From Scilla litardierei (lineage: Eukaryota > Streptophyta > Magnoliopsida > Asparagales > Asparagaceae), in contig CM061142.1 of the NCBI GenBank assembly GCA_030789695.1, positions 602,401,659 to 602,465,658 of the forward strand: DNA of 64,000 nt, written 5' to 3'. A model generated the notes under the pieces. That model was not told the DNA's origin and made no database searches. It was given only the letters and a program-made list of their open reading frames with translations. The position numbers were made by a program, and so were the translations under genes. Positions 39,650 to 51,672 of the stretch are shown one piece after another (position 1 is the stretch's first letter; each line of letters opens with the position of its first letter).

Positions 39650-42221
39650 TGTAACGACCCGATTTTCAGGGGTCATCACAAATTACAAGATTATGCAGGT
39701 CCTGCTGTTTACCAGGTAAAATAGAAAATATACTGTAAATACATACATGAACGAGTAGACTCACGAATCAGTGCACGACTCAGAGGGATGAAAGTCAATA
39801 CTAGAATTATGTAGCCTCATATTTTACCTGAAAATGTTCCACATGATTAAAAAATAGACTATATTCAGTCCCAAGCAAACGGTTTATATACAAACAAAAG
39901 GTTGGAAAGAAAAGTACGAAAGCGTAACAGGCTAACACATTAAGCAGCTAATGTATAGGCAAGAAAACTGTTGAACATATTACGAGCATTTGAAGTTAAA
40001 TAATTTAACCACTAAACCGGGATGTAACAGGCTAAGAATGTATCACTACGCTGGACAAAGCATACATGAGTTTACATTTTCATAAATGTAATGTAAATGT
40101 TCTATGTCAAGTAAACGTAAAGTTAAACTAATCCTAGGCCGTGACTCATACTGGAGAGCACGATATGCAACCCGAAGACCATCTTGGACCACATGGAGCT
40201 ACTCCAAACCGAGTCCAACATAGAAATGGAAAAGAGCTCTAGATCCCTTTAACGGTCCATACAGATATATGAAAGGGAACTCATCGACTAAACAGATATG
40301 TGATAGGATCCCCTAGATACGGACCGAAAGCATGGCTCCAATTACCACTGCACCATCTCTAATATGAGTTACCCCAAAACTCGTAAGTCAAGTGTAGTGT
40401 CATAGTACTGTGACTTGTTGTACTTATTTCATATCGTGTATTTGTGTTATGACTACTATTGTGTCTGACATTGTAATGGTTGCAAGTATTGTCATGAGGA
40501 GAGGATTCTAGAGGTGGCTCCCATGGTTTAAGAAGTGACATCTGATGTTCCGTGGCACCTTGTCCCATGCAGCATTTAGTTCCTAACATGTTCGTATAGA
40601 ACATCAGGAGCTTGCATTCAATGTATATTGTTCAATTATCAGTGTTTAATATTTGTCACCAGGTAACGACTGTGTAATCGTTATCAACAGTCTTGGGAAG
40701 TCATGTGTCAAAGTACAATGTTTAATCATGTAACATGTCTTGTCATAAAACAATTTTTATCAAGATCACTATTTTTGCATAGCCTCTACACTATGTAATC
40801 TAGTCGTTTAATTAACAATTACATTATTGCATGAGGTAATGAAGTTCTAGCAAATTCTTTACTTTACAAATTATTTCCAACAACGAATTAAAATCACGAT
40901 TCTATTAAACAGAATAAAAAAATGAAAATATTACTAAACACAAGGAAAATAGACGACCATGTGATCAGATTCACTATCCTCGGCACCCTAACTACCACAG
41001 TCTACCACTATAACAGAAGTTTTACCTCAATAACAACATATATGTACGGTAGATAACCGTGGGCACAGTCAACTAATCCCTCAAAACCCATTGCAGTGCA
41101 AGGCAGTGACAAGACAAAGCCCAAAGAACCAAAAACCACATAATAATGTAGCAGGGCAAAAGTCTACATGAAATATTTTTGCAGGGATAAGGTTCATAAA
41201 AATACGACCGTAAGCCCAAAAGACCCAACATTCATCTAACAAAGCACCCAAGATCGTCTGCAAGCAAAGAACACCCAATGACCACGGTCAACATAACAAC
41301 AGATGGCTTAGCCACGACAGCAACAAAAGCCTCCCTCCGGCAGTCGATCGTGGAACTAACCCGACCAACAAACGTTGTCAATGGCGAGAACTGCCATCAT
41401 GATGACGGCGCCGAGAAATTCTTGGTTAGGAAAACCCCTTGAGATTTGTGAATCATCCTCTCCCTATAGCCAACCAACCTTCCACAATCAATCATGCAAC
41501 AAAATCCAACAATTTCTAAAACTCACATGATTTCCGAAATTAAAAGAGGAAATTTTTAAACACGACCAAAGGATTAGAGAGGGAAATAATCTACCGTTCA
41601 CCGGATGGGCCAAGAGATCCAAGCGATTCACAGATCTGAGGCTTCCAAGAAATCTAAACAATTAAACAAGATTTGAAGAAGAAGAGGAAATTAGTTGTAT
41701 CCTTAAACCCTAGAAATTGTAGGATTTAAATAGAAGAGGGGAGAGAGGAGATCGTGAGAGAGGAGAGAGAGGAGATCGTGGTAGAGGAACGTGCGGCTGT
41801 TACGCGCGAAGGAGGCACGCGAGGGGCGGAGTCGAATCGGTTTCGCTTCGTTAGGGTTTTGAAATCAAAGATGGGGCGGCGGCGTCATCCCCCAAGGATC
41901 GCGCGTGAGGTAGAAGAGAAGGGAGGTAGGTTTTTTTCCCATTTGTGAAGTGGGCATGGGCTGGATGAGAATGAAAGGGAGATGTTATTAAGGAGGTGGA
42001 CTTGGGCTCAAGTGAAGGGAAGAAAACGAGGAGAAGAAAAGTTTGGTTGGGCTAAATGGGAAAGTGGGCCTGTGGGGCTGGGCTGAGAAAAGAAAGAAGA
42101 GAAAAGAAGGAAAGTGGGAGAGTATTATTTATTGAAACTTTTAGAAAATTATAGAAAATTTCCATTACCCCCATAAAAATTTGTGCACCACTACCCCCTT
42201 AAAAATTCGTGGACCATTACA
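39650..42221 (-). repeat. Element E 5' LTR
   Basis: On the + strand it begins TGTAACGACCCGATTTTCAG and ends GTGGACCATTACA. Inverted TGTAA/TTACA termini. Directly inside, on the - strand, is AATGGTGGTCCATGC, which only weakly resembles an initiator-Met primer site. Confidence 0.88.
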
Positions 42222-42226
42222 AATAA

Positions 42227-44547
42227 CACGTAACCAGTTGTACATGTTTCAATACTTACAAACATTTTGCTTATTTTGGTTGCCGTGAATTTTACATACC
42301 ATCCTTGTATTCCATTCCCATCTTTAAAGCATGTTGTACCAAAAACACGTGAAGAAAAAAGTGATTGGCCATAAGATATTTTCTGCTAGAAAACACACGT
42401 GTCACATTTTAGAACACATCCTTGAATTTTTAATCTTCTCGGCTTTGTCCCGTTCGTGAGATGGACAATACTTTGAATACTTATAATATCTTATTTTGTG
42501 GATGAATGAAGGCATGTTGATAGGACAATGCACTTTCAAGCATTAAAACGACAGACTTTCACTTGGTTGGCACATCTTACATCATTAAGCCCTTCTTTGC
42601 TTCCCAAAACTCATGCACAACACATCCATTGAACTTTTGTTTCCTTACTTGAGAGCCTGTATGTACTTGATATTATCACTTATTTTATGAATGCAACCAT
42701 CAAGTTCTTTTAAGTCATCTCATACATTTAAGTTAAGAATATGTGTATGACATGTAACTGAAAAAGCTATCCATTGGCAATAAGATCTTATTTCATATGA
42801 AGTTGTTTATTCAACAGCTCAATAAATACATCATTAGAAGAGGCATTGTCAAATGCGAATAAAAATAACTTTCTAATTTTGAACCAACAAGCAAATTATT
42901 ATCCTTTTCACATATGGTAACACCGGAAAGAGGAGGTGGCATGAACAACAATTAAGAACATTATGTTCTTAATTTCATTCGTAATCTAACGTAGTGAGCA
43001 GGGAGACAAATGTACCCATCAGAGGCCTTGGATGTCCATAAATTGGATGCCAAACTAATTCTTCTTGGAGTTGATTGAAAAGCCTTCATAAATGATCTTT
43101 TCTCCACTCTTGCACATGTTTAAGACATCAGACTTAGTTGTATTTTATACATGTTTCATTTCTTCATTTAGATAACAGTGAACTGCTCGAAAACCTTTAT
43201 ACCATGCATAATTAAAAGGCAAATCATGCATTACTATGACCATGCTTACTCTCTAAGTAGAGGCGTTCGTAATAAAAGATCCTTGTGAATGAGATAAAAG
43301 CATTTGCCCCACATATTTTTACTCGTGTTTTTGCAAGTGTTGATGTGCCTTAGCATGTTTTTAGTCCCATGGAAACTATCACAAATGTTTCTTTGCTAGC
43401 ATCTTTTACATTCGTCTTACGGTTTTACATTCGGTTTGGTTTTAATTGGTTCAGAAAAGTGCACACCTTTGAAGTCAATTCTCTTTTCTTATGGCCAAAT
43501 TTATGGCTTTACTTTTAGTATGAGTACCACTAGATTCTCTTGGTGCAACCACCTTTTCATTTTGTTGAGTATTCATTTCAACATTGACATTATCCTGAAC
43601 ATCAATAGGAATATCAGATTCCATAATATCTCTAAAGTAGAAAATATATATCACAATTTAAAATGTTCAAGTAACATCATATAGGAAACATAAATATCAA
43701 TGAGAGGTCTTTCACATAATTAAGTATTTAAATGCACAAAAGATTCATCAACCGACAATAAATCTAGTAACATTTTCACTAATATTTATTCGACTACTAT
43801 TAATCTTGCCCAAAGAAATGTTCATTAAAAACTTAAACTGAAATTAAAGAAAGAACAACTTTATGCTAGTCTAGCCATCAACAAGATCAAACACAATATT
43901 ATCTCCTTATAATAAAGGATAGAACAGATAATTAACGTATACATCTATAAGCACCAATAGTTTTGGTGAAAAATAGAGCAATACAAGATTGATTGCAGAT
44001 TAGAATCATAAAGAAGCATTTAGTGTGTCTCCAATTAATTTCAAATCTAATGGACATCACAAACTCCTTTAATTTTATATTAGGTCTGTGACTTCATCCT
44101 ACCGATAACAACAACAATGAAATGAAGCAGAAGAAGGAAAATCCTTCTTATTTTAACTAATTTAGTCAATTCTCATGTCATATTTAAAAAAATGAGAGGA
44201 GAGGTGGACCTCAAAAGAAGTGATGAACTCAATAGAGCTCCCATAGGCACGGGATAGTGGAATGAGTGATAAGAAACATCAATGTATCCATCAGAGGTGT
44301 AGTGAGTGATGGGATAAGGGAGGAGGTGTTATGGGGATCACAATTTGCAGCAGCTGCTTCAAAATTTAGAGCTGGATGGATTAAAGCATTAGAGAAGAGG
44401 AGAGAGGGGGCATTGAAATGGGGTTGAGAAATCTAACTTTCTGGCCTGTTTAATAAAAAGGGTCAATGAATCGGGTCTCTTCAGATATCCGAACCTGTTT
44501 AGATTGAGTCAACCTGAGTTCGCAGTCAGGTTTGGATTGTCACCCTA
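42227..44547 (-). pseudogene. Decayed Ac-like hAT transposase (BED zinc finger type)
   Basis: Read on the - strand, ordered fragments of an hAT transposase of the Ac/RICESLEEPER type appear between stops and frameshifts. Near 43340-43410: GTKNMLRHINTCKN, the second half of a BED finger. Near 43175-43230: MHDLPFNYAWYKGFRAVHCYL. Near 43000-43080: RRISLASNLWTSKASDGYI then CLPAHYVRL. Near 42940: PPPLSGV. Near 42840: FDNASSNDVFIELLNKQL. Near 42690-42760: HILNLNV then LKELDGCIHKISDNIKYI. The C-terminal dimerisation region is missing. Element E abuts at 42222 and probably inserted in it. A terminus-like TTAGGGTGACAATCC lies at 44547 on the - strand. Confidence 0.75.
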
Positions 44548-45129
44548 AGTAATGTCTAGAGAGGGGTAGTAACTAGTAAGTAACCATTAATTGCATCCCT
44601 AAGTAATGAATAGAAACGATTAAGATGGGTGGAGACATTGTCTTGATCCAAGGCATTATCTCTTTTTTCACCCCTAACGAGCAAACAAAATATACTTGTA
44701 GGCATTGTAATGCAATATATCTTCTGATTATTTGATGTTACTTTTTTGGTAATCAAAGATGGATCAACAATGTAATGACAATCTTATATGATATTTGGTT
44801 GATGAGGCTTCAAAAATATAAATTACGAATGTGAATGCATTATTTCTCGTCCTTGACAAATGCATATGATCATGAGAGATGAGGGTCAACTGTCTCTTGT
44901 ATGAGGGGAAACAGTTGAGATTGTTTGGACTTTGGACACGGAAAAGGTGGATTGTTGTCCTTATTTGGAGCAAAATTATCATATTGATAACCTTGGATTG
45001 AGGATGTAACGATATATAGTAGTACCAAAAAAATTGGCCCTTACCGGGTATGAATGATAAATATGATTCATATAGTCTACCTAAAGGATTGAGATAAAAA
45101 GGTGTTGCTTCTCTTGGTGCCTTGTTATA
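44548..45129. other. Sequence between the hAT remnant and repeat copy A
   Basis: No gene. The phrase ccctaagtaatg(t/a) occurs both at the hAT edge (44543) and at 44597, possibly a relic of the hAT target site. Confidence 0.4.
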
Positions 45130-45714
45130 TGAAAACGAGATACTTTAAAGTGTTGACAAGTAGATATCCAGTCTAATTTTTTTAATTGTGGAGTGAATTG
45201 GTGACACGATATCATTCATAATTATAATATGTAATTGCAAGTTTCTTGGTATTTTCTCTCAGTTCCATATGCATAAATACTATGTTTATACCTTCATCTT
45301 TCCGCATCATATGTGGTGTCATATGCATTAGATCATTTTGATGGATACGTTTCCCTTGCAATCAGCAACCACTTTCTATGTAACAGCTATTTTTGTTATC
45401 ATGATCATAAATAATATGATAACATTGAGAAAGTCTAGAATATGATGTTATGTTACAATATTGTTGTTATGCTCCTAAAGCATATGTTAAGCATATGAAT
45501 TGTCAATAGAATTGTTTTCTTGTCAATCATGGTAGATCCATGGAGGAGCACATTTGCATTTTGTCTCCTATAAGTCTTTTGTTATTATTTGAACATCTAA
45601 AATGTGATAGGTTCATGAATATTTAGGGAAAAGAAATTTAACTAAAAAATGTTACCACTACTTTGCTTACTGCAGTTACTAGAAAGACAGTTTAAAGGTG
45701 AAGCATATTTGAAC
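45130..45714 (+). repeat. Repeat R, copy A, first part
   Basis: It matches 57793-58250 and 58389-58709 plus 61354-61590: gttgacaa..agga(c)atcc, gaattggtgacac.atatc.ttcat, ttttgatg.atacgtttcccttgcaatca, ggagcacatttgcatt, aaatttagggaaaagaaatt. The copies are worn but collinear. Copy A is interrupted at 45715 by a solo LTR and resumes at 47794. Confidence 0.8.
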
Positions 45715-47788
45715 TGAAAAACCCTAGGGGAAATATGGTTTGTGGCACAAATAAAAATCAGGCGCATGATCAGAGTCGCGCATGATCAGAGTCGCGCATG
45801 ATCACGGAGTTGGCTAACTGCCTAGGATCCCTACCTATATTCTGACCTCTCCTCGAGGAATTTAGCACTGTTTGAAACCATAAAAAGAACTTGATTACAC
45901 TGGCTGGTGGTGATCGAACCGTTACAATATCTGATCACACTTACATGTGGTGATCTAATCGATACAATAATCAGTTCAAAGAATATAACGCTCAAACATA
46001 GCCTCCGTGTGAAGCTACACAAAAATACAATCCTACGATAAAAATGATACTAACAGATCTAATACTGAAGTAAAAAAATCAGATAGATATCATTGTAGCG
46101 TATATCGTCAGATCGTGATCGTGTTTGGCGAAAACCGTGCATCAATCGGAGCTCTGGGGTGGAAGATATCGCTTTTGGAAGTTTCTGGGGCTTTGCTGCA
46201 ATTCTGATTTCTACAGGGGTTTTTCTGCAAACGAACAAGATCTCTGTTGACCTGGCATGGGTTTGCTGCTGGCCTGGGTGCTGATACTGGCCTGGATGTT
46301 GACTTGCGCCTGAGATCCAGACAAGGTGCCTGCGTGATGTTGCGTGATGTTGGCATTGGTCCTTGCTTTGAGCTTGCTAGCCGAGAATTGAAGGGTTGTG
46401 GCCGGTCTTTGTTTGATGAGGATAATGCTCCTGATGCTTGCGTGATGTTGAAGGAGGCTAGGCTATGCTTGCTTCTTGCTAGGAGAGTGAGACCATCTAG
46501 GGTTGATGTTGCTTGATGTTTTAGGTGGCCATCCTTGCTTGATGAATATAGGCTTGATGAAGATAAGGAGATGGCCACTTGCTAGATCAATGAGGAGATG
46601 GAGCCGGCCATGTACTAAAGCTTTGAAGGATGTAGGGCCGGCCAAGCTATATGCTTTGCTTGAAGAGGATTGGAATATTGAAGGCGCGGCTTCTTTTGTC
46701 TTATTTCTCTCTCAATTTTTCATGTGCATGGAATGGCCGATTATTTATAGAGCTTATGAAACCCAAGTCCTTTTTAAATAAGAACTCTTGTAGCCACACG
46801 ACTTTGTGTTGCAATATGAACTCTTGTAGTTGGCTTGGATTTGTATTGTATTTGCACATGACTCTTGTTGATAATCTTTAACCCTGGAAGAAGTTCCAAT
46901 TGCTCATGAACTTTTGTAGCCAACATGAACTCTTTGACTAATTCCAGTTGTACATTAACTTTTGAGTTTGTATTAACATTGTGTTGGACATGAACTCTAA
47001 TAGTTAACATGATTTGACTTCTTCTTTAATTTGAACTCTTGTTAATTTCTTCCTCCTTTTGAGTAGCCAATCCCAACTTGGACTCTTTGACTTGTCCATC
47101 AAGCTTTTGACTTTCTACGTGACTTTGACCAAGCCAAAATTATCAATTTGCCCATATCATCATCATCTTAATTTTATGCTCATATGACGAATCTCTAAAT
47201 TTGGCAAAATGACCATCATGCCCTCGAGTCTTCAACTTTCATCTTTGAGCAACCTACGTCATGCCATGATCCTAGAAATTTCCACAGGGACCCTAGGTTA
47301 GAGTTGACTCTTTAGAAAAATTATGTTGATCTCATTTTACCATATAATTTTATCTTGAGCATATATCGGGCAAAATATGATGTCGTCGAAATTACAAAAT
47401 TGCTCTTTACAACTTGGTATTTACATCCCAAAGAGTCCCAACCAATTCGGACTTCAAAATAGTTCAAAATTCGTATCTTGCGTATCGGCACGACCTCCGA
47501 CACGGTCGTGCATTGTGCTATGCAATATCTCTACTTGACTGACATCGCCGTGTCACTTTTCCAACTCCGCTGTTATTTCTTTTAAAAAATGTAGAAAATA
47601 GCACCGAGCTAAGAAAAATCCGTAAAAATATCCGTTGGAACCAAGAGATCGTCCTCTTCAGCTAAAATTAATAAGAGAAGACAATTTTGACCTAAAACTC
47701 ACTTAACAAATATATTAGTAGCCATGGAATTTGTTTGACATCATCAAAATCAAAGTGTGACCTAGTTTGTTGGCTAACTAGGCCAACA
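45715..47788. mobile_element. Solo LTR of 2074 bp
   Basis: It begins TGAAAAACCCTAGGGG and ends TAGGCCAACA, flanked by the 5-bp duplication TGAAC (45710-45714 and 47789-47793). Repeat R continues across it without loss, which proves the insertion. No internal coding region is present, so it is what remains after LTR-LTR recombination. It contains repeats of the phrase (c)atgaactcttgtag (46770-47040) and a short triplication gcgcatgatcagagtc (45762-45803). Confidence 0.8.
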
Positions 47789-47793
47789 TGAAC

Positions 47794-47970
47794 TATATCT
47801 CATGATATTGAACTTTATGCTTTTCCAATCGAAATGTCATATTAATGAAGTGTTAACACTTATGTTCTTTGGTATTGAATTTATGCCTTTTCAACTGAAG
47901 TGACATGACAATGAAGTATTTATACCTATGATTTGTTCTTTTAATCCTATTCCTTTATTGTGCTCAACAA
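47794..47970 (+). repeat. Repeat R, copy A, second part
   Basis: It matches 61590-61775 (atattgaact.tatgcttttccaat, ttatttgttcttttaatcc.at, tttattgtgct.aac). It is broken off near 47970, at the start of element D. Confidence 0.8.
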
Positions 47971-47978
47971 CCCTCGCT

Positions 47979-48195
47979 GCACAACCCCCGATACCGGTAA
48001 GGGCATGTGTCTGCTAAAGGAATAGAGCGGAAGGGCGAAAATTACATTTTGGGGGTCCAGCAGTGTTTTCGTAATTATTGCATAATCTGACCAATATATA
48101 TGGAAAAATCAAGCTGTGTAAGGATTATGCTAAATTTGAGAAAAGAATTGAGAGATAGAGAAGAGTTTAGGAGTAGAAAACGTAGATCTTGAGAG
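47979..48195 (+). repeat. Element D 5' LTR, first half
   Basis: It matches 57349-57568. It ends in CTTGAGAG (48188-48195), the target duplication of the inserted hAT. The start is inferred from a TGC..CGAT..GTA.GGGCATG similarity with the 3' LTR. Confidence 0.75.
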
Positions 48196-48212
48196 CATGG
48201 ATTGAGGTATCG

Positions 48213-48365
48213 CCCGATACCTCTTGGTATTGGGCGTATCAGACCGGTACCGCCCAGTACCGGTCCGATACTGCACAAAAAACTCTGTATCGCCCGATAC
48301 TATTGGGTTTCGGCCAGTTTCGGCCGATACACGACGAAACTGGACGAAACCCAATGGTATCAGCA
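48213..48365. repeat. Left subterminal array of the hAT (TATCG/CGATAC motifs)
   Basis: About a dozen copies of GTATC, CGATAC or GGTACCG occur in both orientations (tatcgcccgatacc, gaccggtaccgcccagtacc, tcggccgatac). They mirror the array at 55083-55262. hAT transposases commonly bind such subterminal motifs. Confidence 0.75.
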
Positions 48366-48469
48366 AGAAACAGACGACGATGAAGAAAATTAGGGATGAA
48401 AATTAACACCGTTCATCACTCCTTGAATCCACAGTGAAAGCTAAAAGCGATCATCCACGTGAAGGCTAA

Positions 48470-48568
48470 AACCGAAAGCGAAAGCGAAAGCAACAGCCAA
48501 AAGTGAAAAGCAAAAGCAAAAGCAAAAGCAAAAGCAAAAGCAAAAGCAAAAATCGAAAGCAAAAGCAT
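48470..48568 (+). repeat. (AAAAGC)n / (GAAAGC)n microsatellite
   Basis: Around fifteen units of a hexamer drift from gaaagc to aaaagc within the hAT left arm. It has no coding role. Confidence 0.85.
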
Positions 48569-48689
48569 AGTATCTCGTGAATGAACAGAGCGCAGTAAAA
48601 TGAATATAAATCTGAAGAGTAGATCACAAAAAAATCCATAGGGTTTTTCAATTGAACATTTTTCTAAAAAAACTTATCTTAAATAGAAG

Positions 48690-49013
48690 AAGAGATTGCT
48701 GCTCTCGGCTGTCCTAACGGTCGAACACCAACGACGTGACGAAGCTTCGAACCCCATGTCCCCAGCTTGAAGAGAAGAGCCGAATCACCTTCGACTTGAG
48801 GAGAGAGCAAGTAAATCAAAGCACCTTCGAGTCTTCGCCTTCGAGGAGGGAGCAAAAGGAGCAGATCGACTGTCGACGCTGGCCGAAGAAGACGCCGCGA
48901 GGAGCAGGGAGAGAAATTTTCGCCGTCGCTAGGGTTTCGCCGTCGAGGGGTTCGCTGCGGGAGAGATTTTCGAAGCGCTGTCGAAAAAAATTTCATCTCC
49001 GCGCGTATTAAAG
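48690..49013 (+). other. Probable untranslated first exon of the hAT transposase gene
   Basis: GC-richer sequence ends in ATTAAAG with a strong donor GTAAGTTTC at 49014. The next exon begins after GTGCAG at 51672, nine bases... upstream of the ATG at 51681 being 51673-51680. A 2659-bp leader intron would result. This is inferred from splice-site quality and position only. Confidence 0.4.
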
Positions 49014-49299
49014 GTAAGTTTCTCTAATTTTAAGAAAATTACGAACGTACCCATGTTAAACATGCGTATTTACAAGTTTACCATTACGCAAAAACCTAAT
49101 AATGCAAGTATAATGGCATATTTGTAAATAAACGGAACTTTAGGGGGATATGTTAAAACTGGTGGAGATAGTGCGGTTGGTTCAATTACCAATCTACCCT
49201 TTATGTGCATTATAATTACAAGTTTGCCCTTAATAGAGAACACACTTAACAGAGATAGAATGGCATACTAGTAAATAAATAGAAATACGGGACTTAATG

Positions 49300-50840
49300 C
49301 GTGTTTTGATTTTTTAAAATACAAATAAATAAATATATATACGGTAAAATAATGTAAAATACGTAAAAAATACGCGAAAATAAGGAAAATATGTAATAAA
49401 TACGGAAAAATTGTTTAAAATACATAATAAATACGGAAAAATTGTTTAAAATACAAAATAAATACGGAAAAATTATGTAAAATACAAAATAAATACGGAA
49501 GAATTATGTAAAATACAAAATGCATGGGGAAAAATTATTTAAAATACAAAATAAATACGGAAAATTATTTAAAATACAAAATAAATACGAAAAAGTTATT
49601 TAAAATACAAAATAAATACGGAAAATACGAAAACCACATAATAAATATAGAAAAAATACTTAAAATACATAATAAATCTTAAAATACTATATGGACTCCT
49701 AAAAATACTATATGGCTAACATCAATTTAATTACCATATAATACGTGGTTAGAAGAAAAAATACTTAAAATAAAATAGAAGCTTAAAATAAAAGAGAAGC
49801 TGCATTAAATGTCGCCACAGAGCCCTGAAAATTTCCTCATTAAATGTCGCACCGCAAGCTCTTCGGGTCGGGTCAAAAAACCGGATTAGGGTCGCACGCT
49901 CTAACAATGCTAATTTTAAAAAAACTAATAAATACTAATAGAAGTTAAGGAAGTATTGGCAGAAAATACTAGGTACTTAAGTCCTTATACTACATAGATA
50001 CTAATAAAAATACCAATAAATAGTAATAAATAGTAGGTACTAAAATACTAAAACATACTAAAGAATCTAATAAATAGTATAAAAGTTACTAAGGAAATAC
50101 TAAAAATTAATGTCATAAACAATGAAATTAGTAAAAAGTAAAAAATACTTAAACGAAATTAACGTTAAATAAATGGAAATACTGGATGGAGAACACACTT
50201 AACAGATACAAATAAATATATAAAAATAAGGGAAAATACTGTAAAATACGTAAGAAATACAGAAAAATAAGTAAAAATACGGACAATACATAATAAATAT
50301 TGAAAAATACTTTAAAATACATAATAAATAAGGAAAAATTATTTAAAATACAAAATAAATACGGAAAATATGGAAAACACATAATAAATATAGAAAAATA
50401 ACTTAAAATACATAAAAATCCTAAAAATAATACATGGACTCCTAAAAATACTATTTAAAATACATAATAAATACAGAAAAATTAGTTAAACTAGAAAATA
50501 AATACGGAAAAATACGGAAAACGCATAACAACTATAGAAAAATACTTAAAATACATAATAAATCCTAAAATGCTATATGGACTCCTTAAAAAATACTATT
50601 TTTGCATTTTATTATTTAAGGAAACACATAATAAATATAGAAAAATAACTTAAAATACATAAAAATCCTAAAAATAATACATGGACTCCTAAAAATACTA
50701 TTTAAAATACATAATAAATACAGAAAAATTAGTTAAAATAGAAAATAAATACGGAAAAATACTGAAAATGCATAACAAATATAGAAAAATACTTAAAATA
50801 CATAATAAATCCTAAAATGCTATATGGACTCCTTAAAAAT
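49300..50840 (+). repeat. AT-rich minisatellites in the hAT leader intron
   Basis: From 49320 to 49680 a unit of about 33 bp (aataaatacggaaaaatta then tttaaaatacaa) repeats about nine times. From about 50380 to 50840 a larger unit of about 240 bp, itself made of aaatac(a/g) words and catggactcctaaaaata, is present twice in tandem. Between them is more of the same word family. The region 50841-51650 is ordinary AT-rich sequence. Confidence 0.8.
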
Positions 50841-51672
50841 ATTATTCTTGCATGTTATTATTTAAGGGATAATTTGTTAAACACTTAAACTGTTGTTCAT
50901 GTAAATAATTATGCGATAATTATTTAAAGGTTAGAAACTTAATTTTATGTGATAGTTAAGTCACTTATCTGCATGCTAAATTTTATGAGATAAAATTTAG
51001 TTGACATGTTTTAATGGTAATTTTATTTTGAATTTTCTTGCATATTATATGATAATTCAAGAAAGCCTCTTAGGTTAGCCATTAAAATTTTTCTAAAACT
51101 TATGAGACACATTTTAGATTGACATGCTATGTTTAGTAAATTGTTACAACTATTAAATACCTAATTCATGATTGGGGTAGTCCTTTCTAACAATTATTAT
51201 TTTAAACGTTCTAATAATAATTTTGATAAAAGTGTACACTTTAAATTGTTGTAATGTGAATCTATTAAAATCCAAGTACATGATTAGGATAACACGTTGC
51301 AACAAATAAAACCTTATAGTTGATAAGGACTCTAATAAAAGTTATTAACGAATTATAATAAATTCGAATTTTAGGATTCAACTAGTTGATAGGATTAACT
51401 AGTTTTAATAAAAGCCTTTTAGTTGATGGCAAACATATGAATGATAAGTTTCCTTCAATGGACCATGATCCGGCTCAATGTGCTTGGCTAAGTTTGCTGG
51501 ATCAACCTAGCTAGACTGGGTATAAGTGATCCTGGCTTAGTCAATTCCCTGACCGTGTTCCGCTGGACCGCAAGGACGCAAATCATGATTATGTGACATC
51601 GTCGACTATATGTAAGTCTAATACGTTAATAATCTTTTCAAGATTAATCGTAACCCTTGGTTTATGGTGCAG

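Larger units (their letters stand above)
34898..42221 (-). mobile_element. Element E: gag-only gypsy-type LTR retrotransposon
   Basis: This 7324-bp element is flanked by the 5-bp duplication AATAA (34893-34897 and 42222-42226). LTRs of about 2.58 kb (34898-37479 and 39650-42221) surround only 2.17 kb of internal sequence with gag remnants on the - strand. No reverse transcriptase or integrase motif is visible, so it is non-autonomous. The LTRs differ by many substitutions and small indels, which implies an old insertion. It sits against a decayed hAT element at 42227. Confidence 0.9.

Noticed and set aside
46108..46645. Open frames within the 2.1-kb solo LTR
   Set aside because: The flanking TGAAC duplication and TG...CA ends show that this is LTR. 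The frames have no gag or pol features.
49300..50840. CRISPR-like or centromere-like regular array
   Set aside because: Units vary in length, have no unique spacers, and lie wholly within the leader of an hAT transposon.
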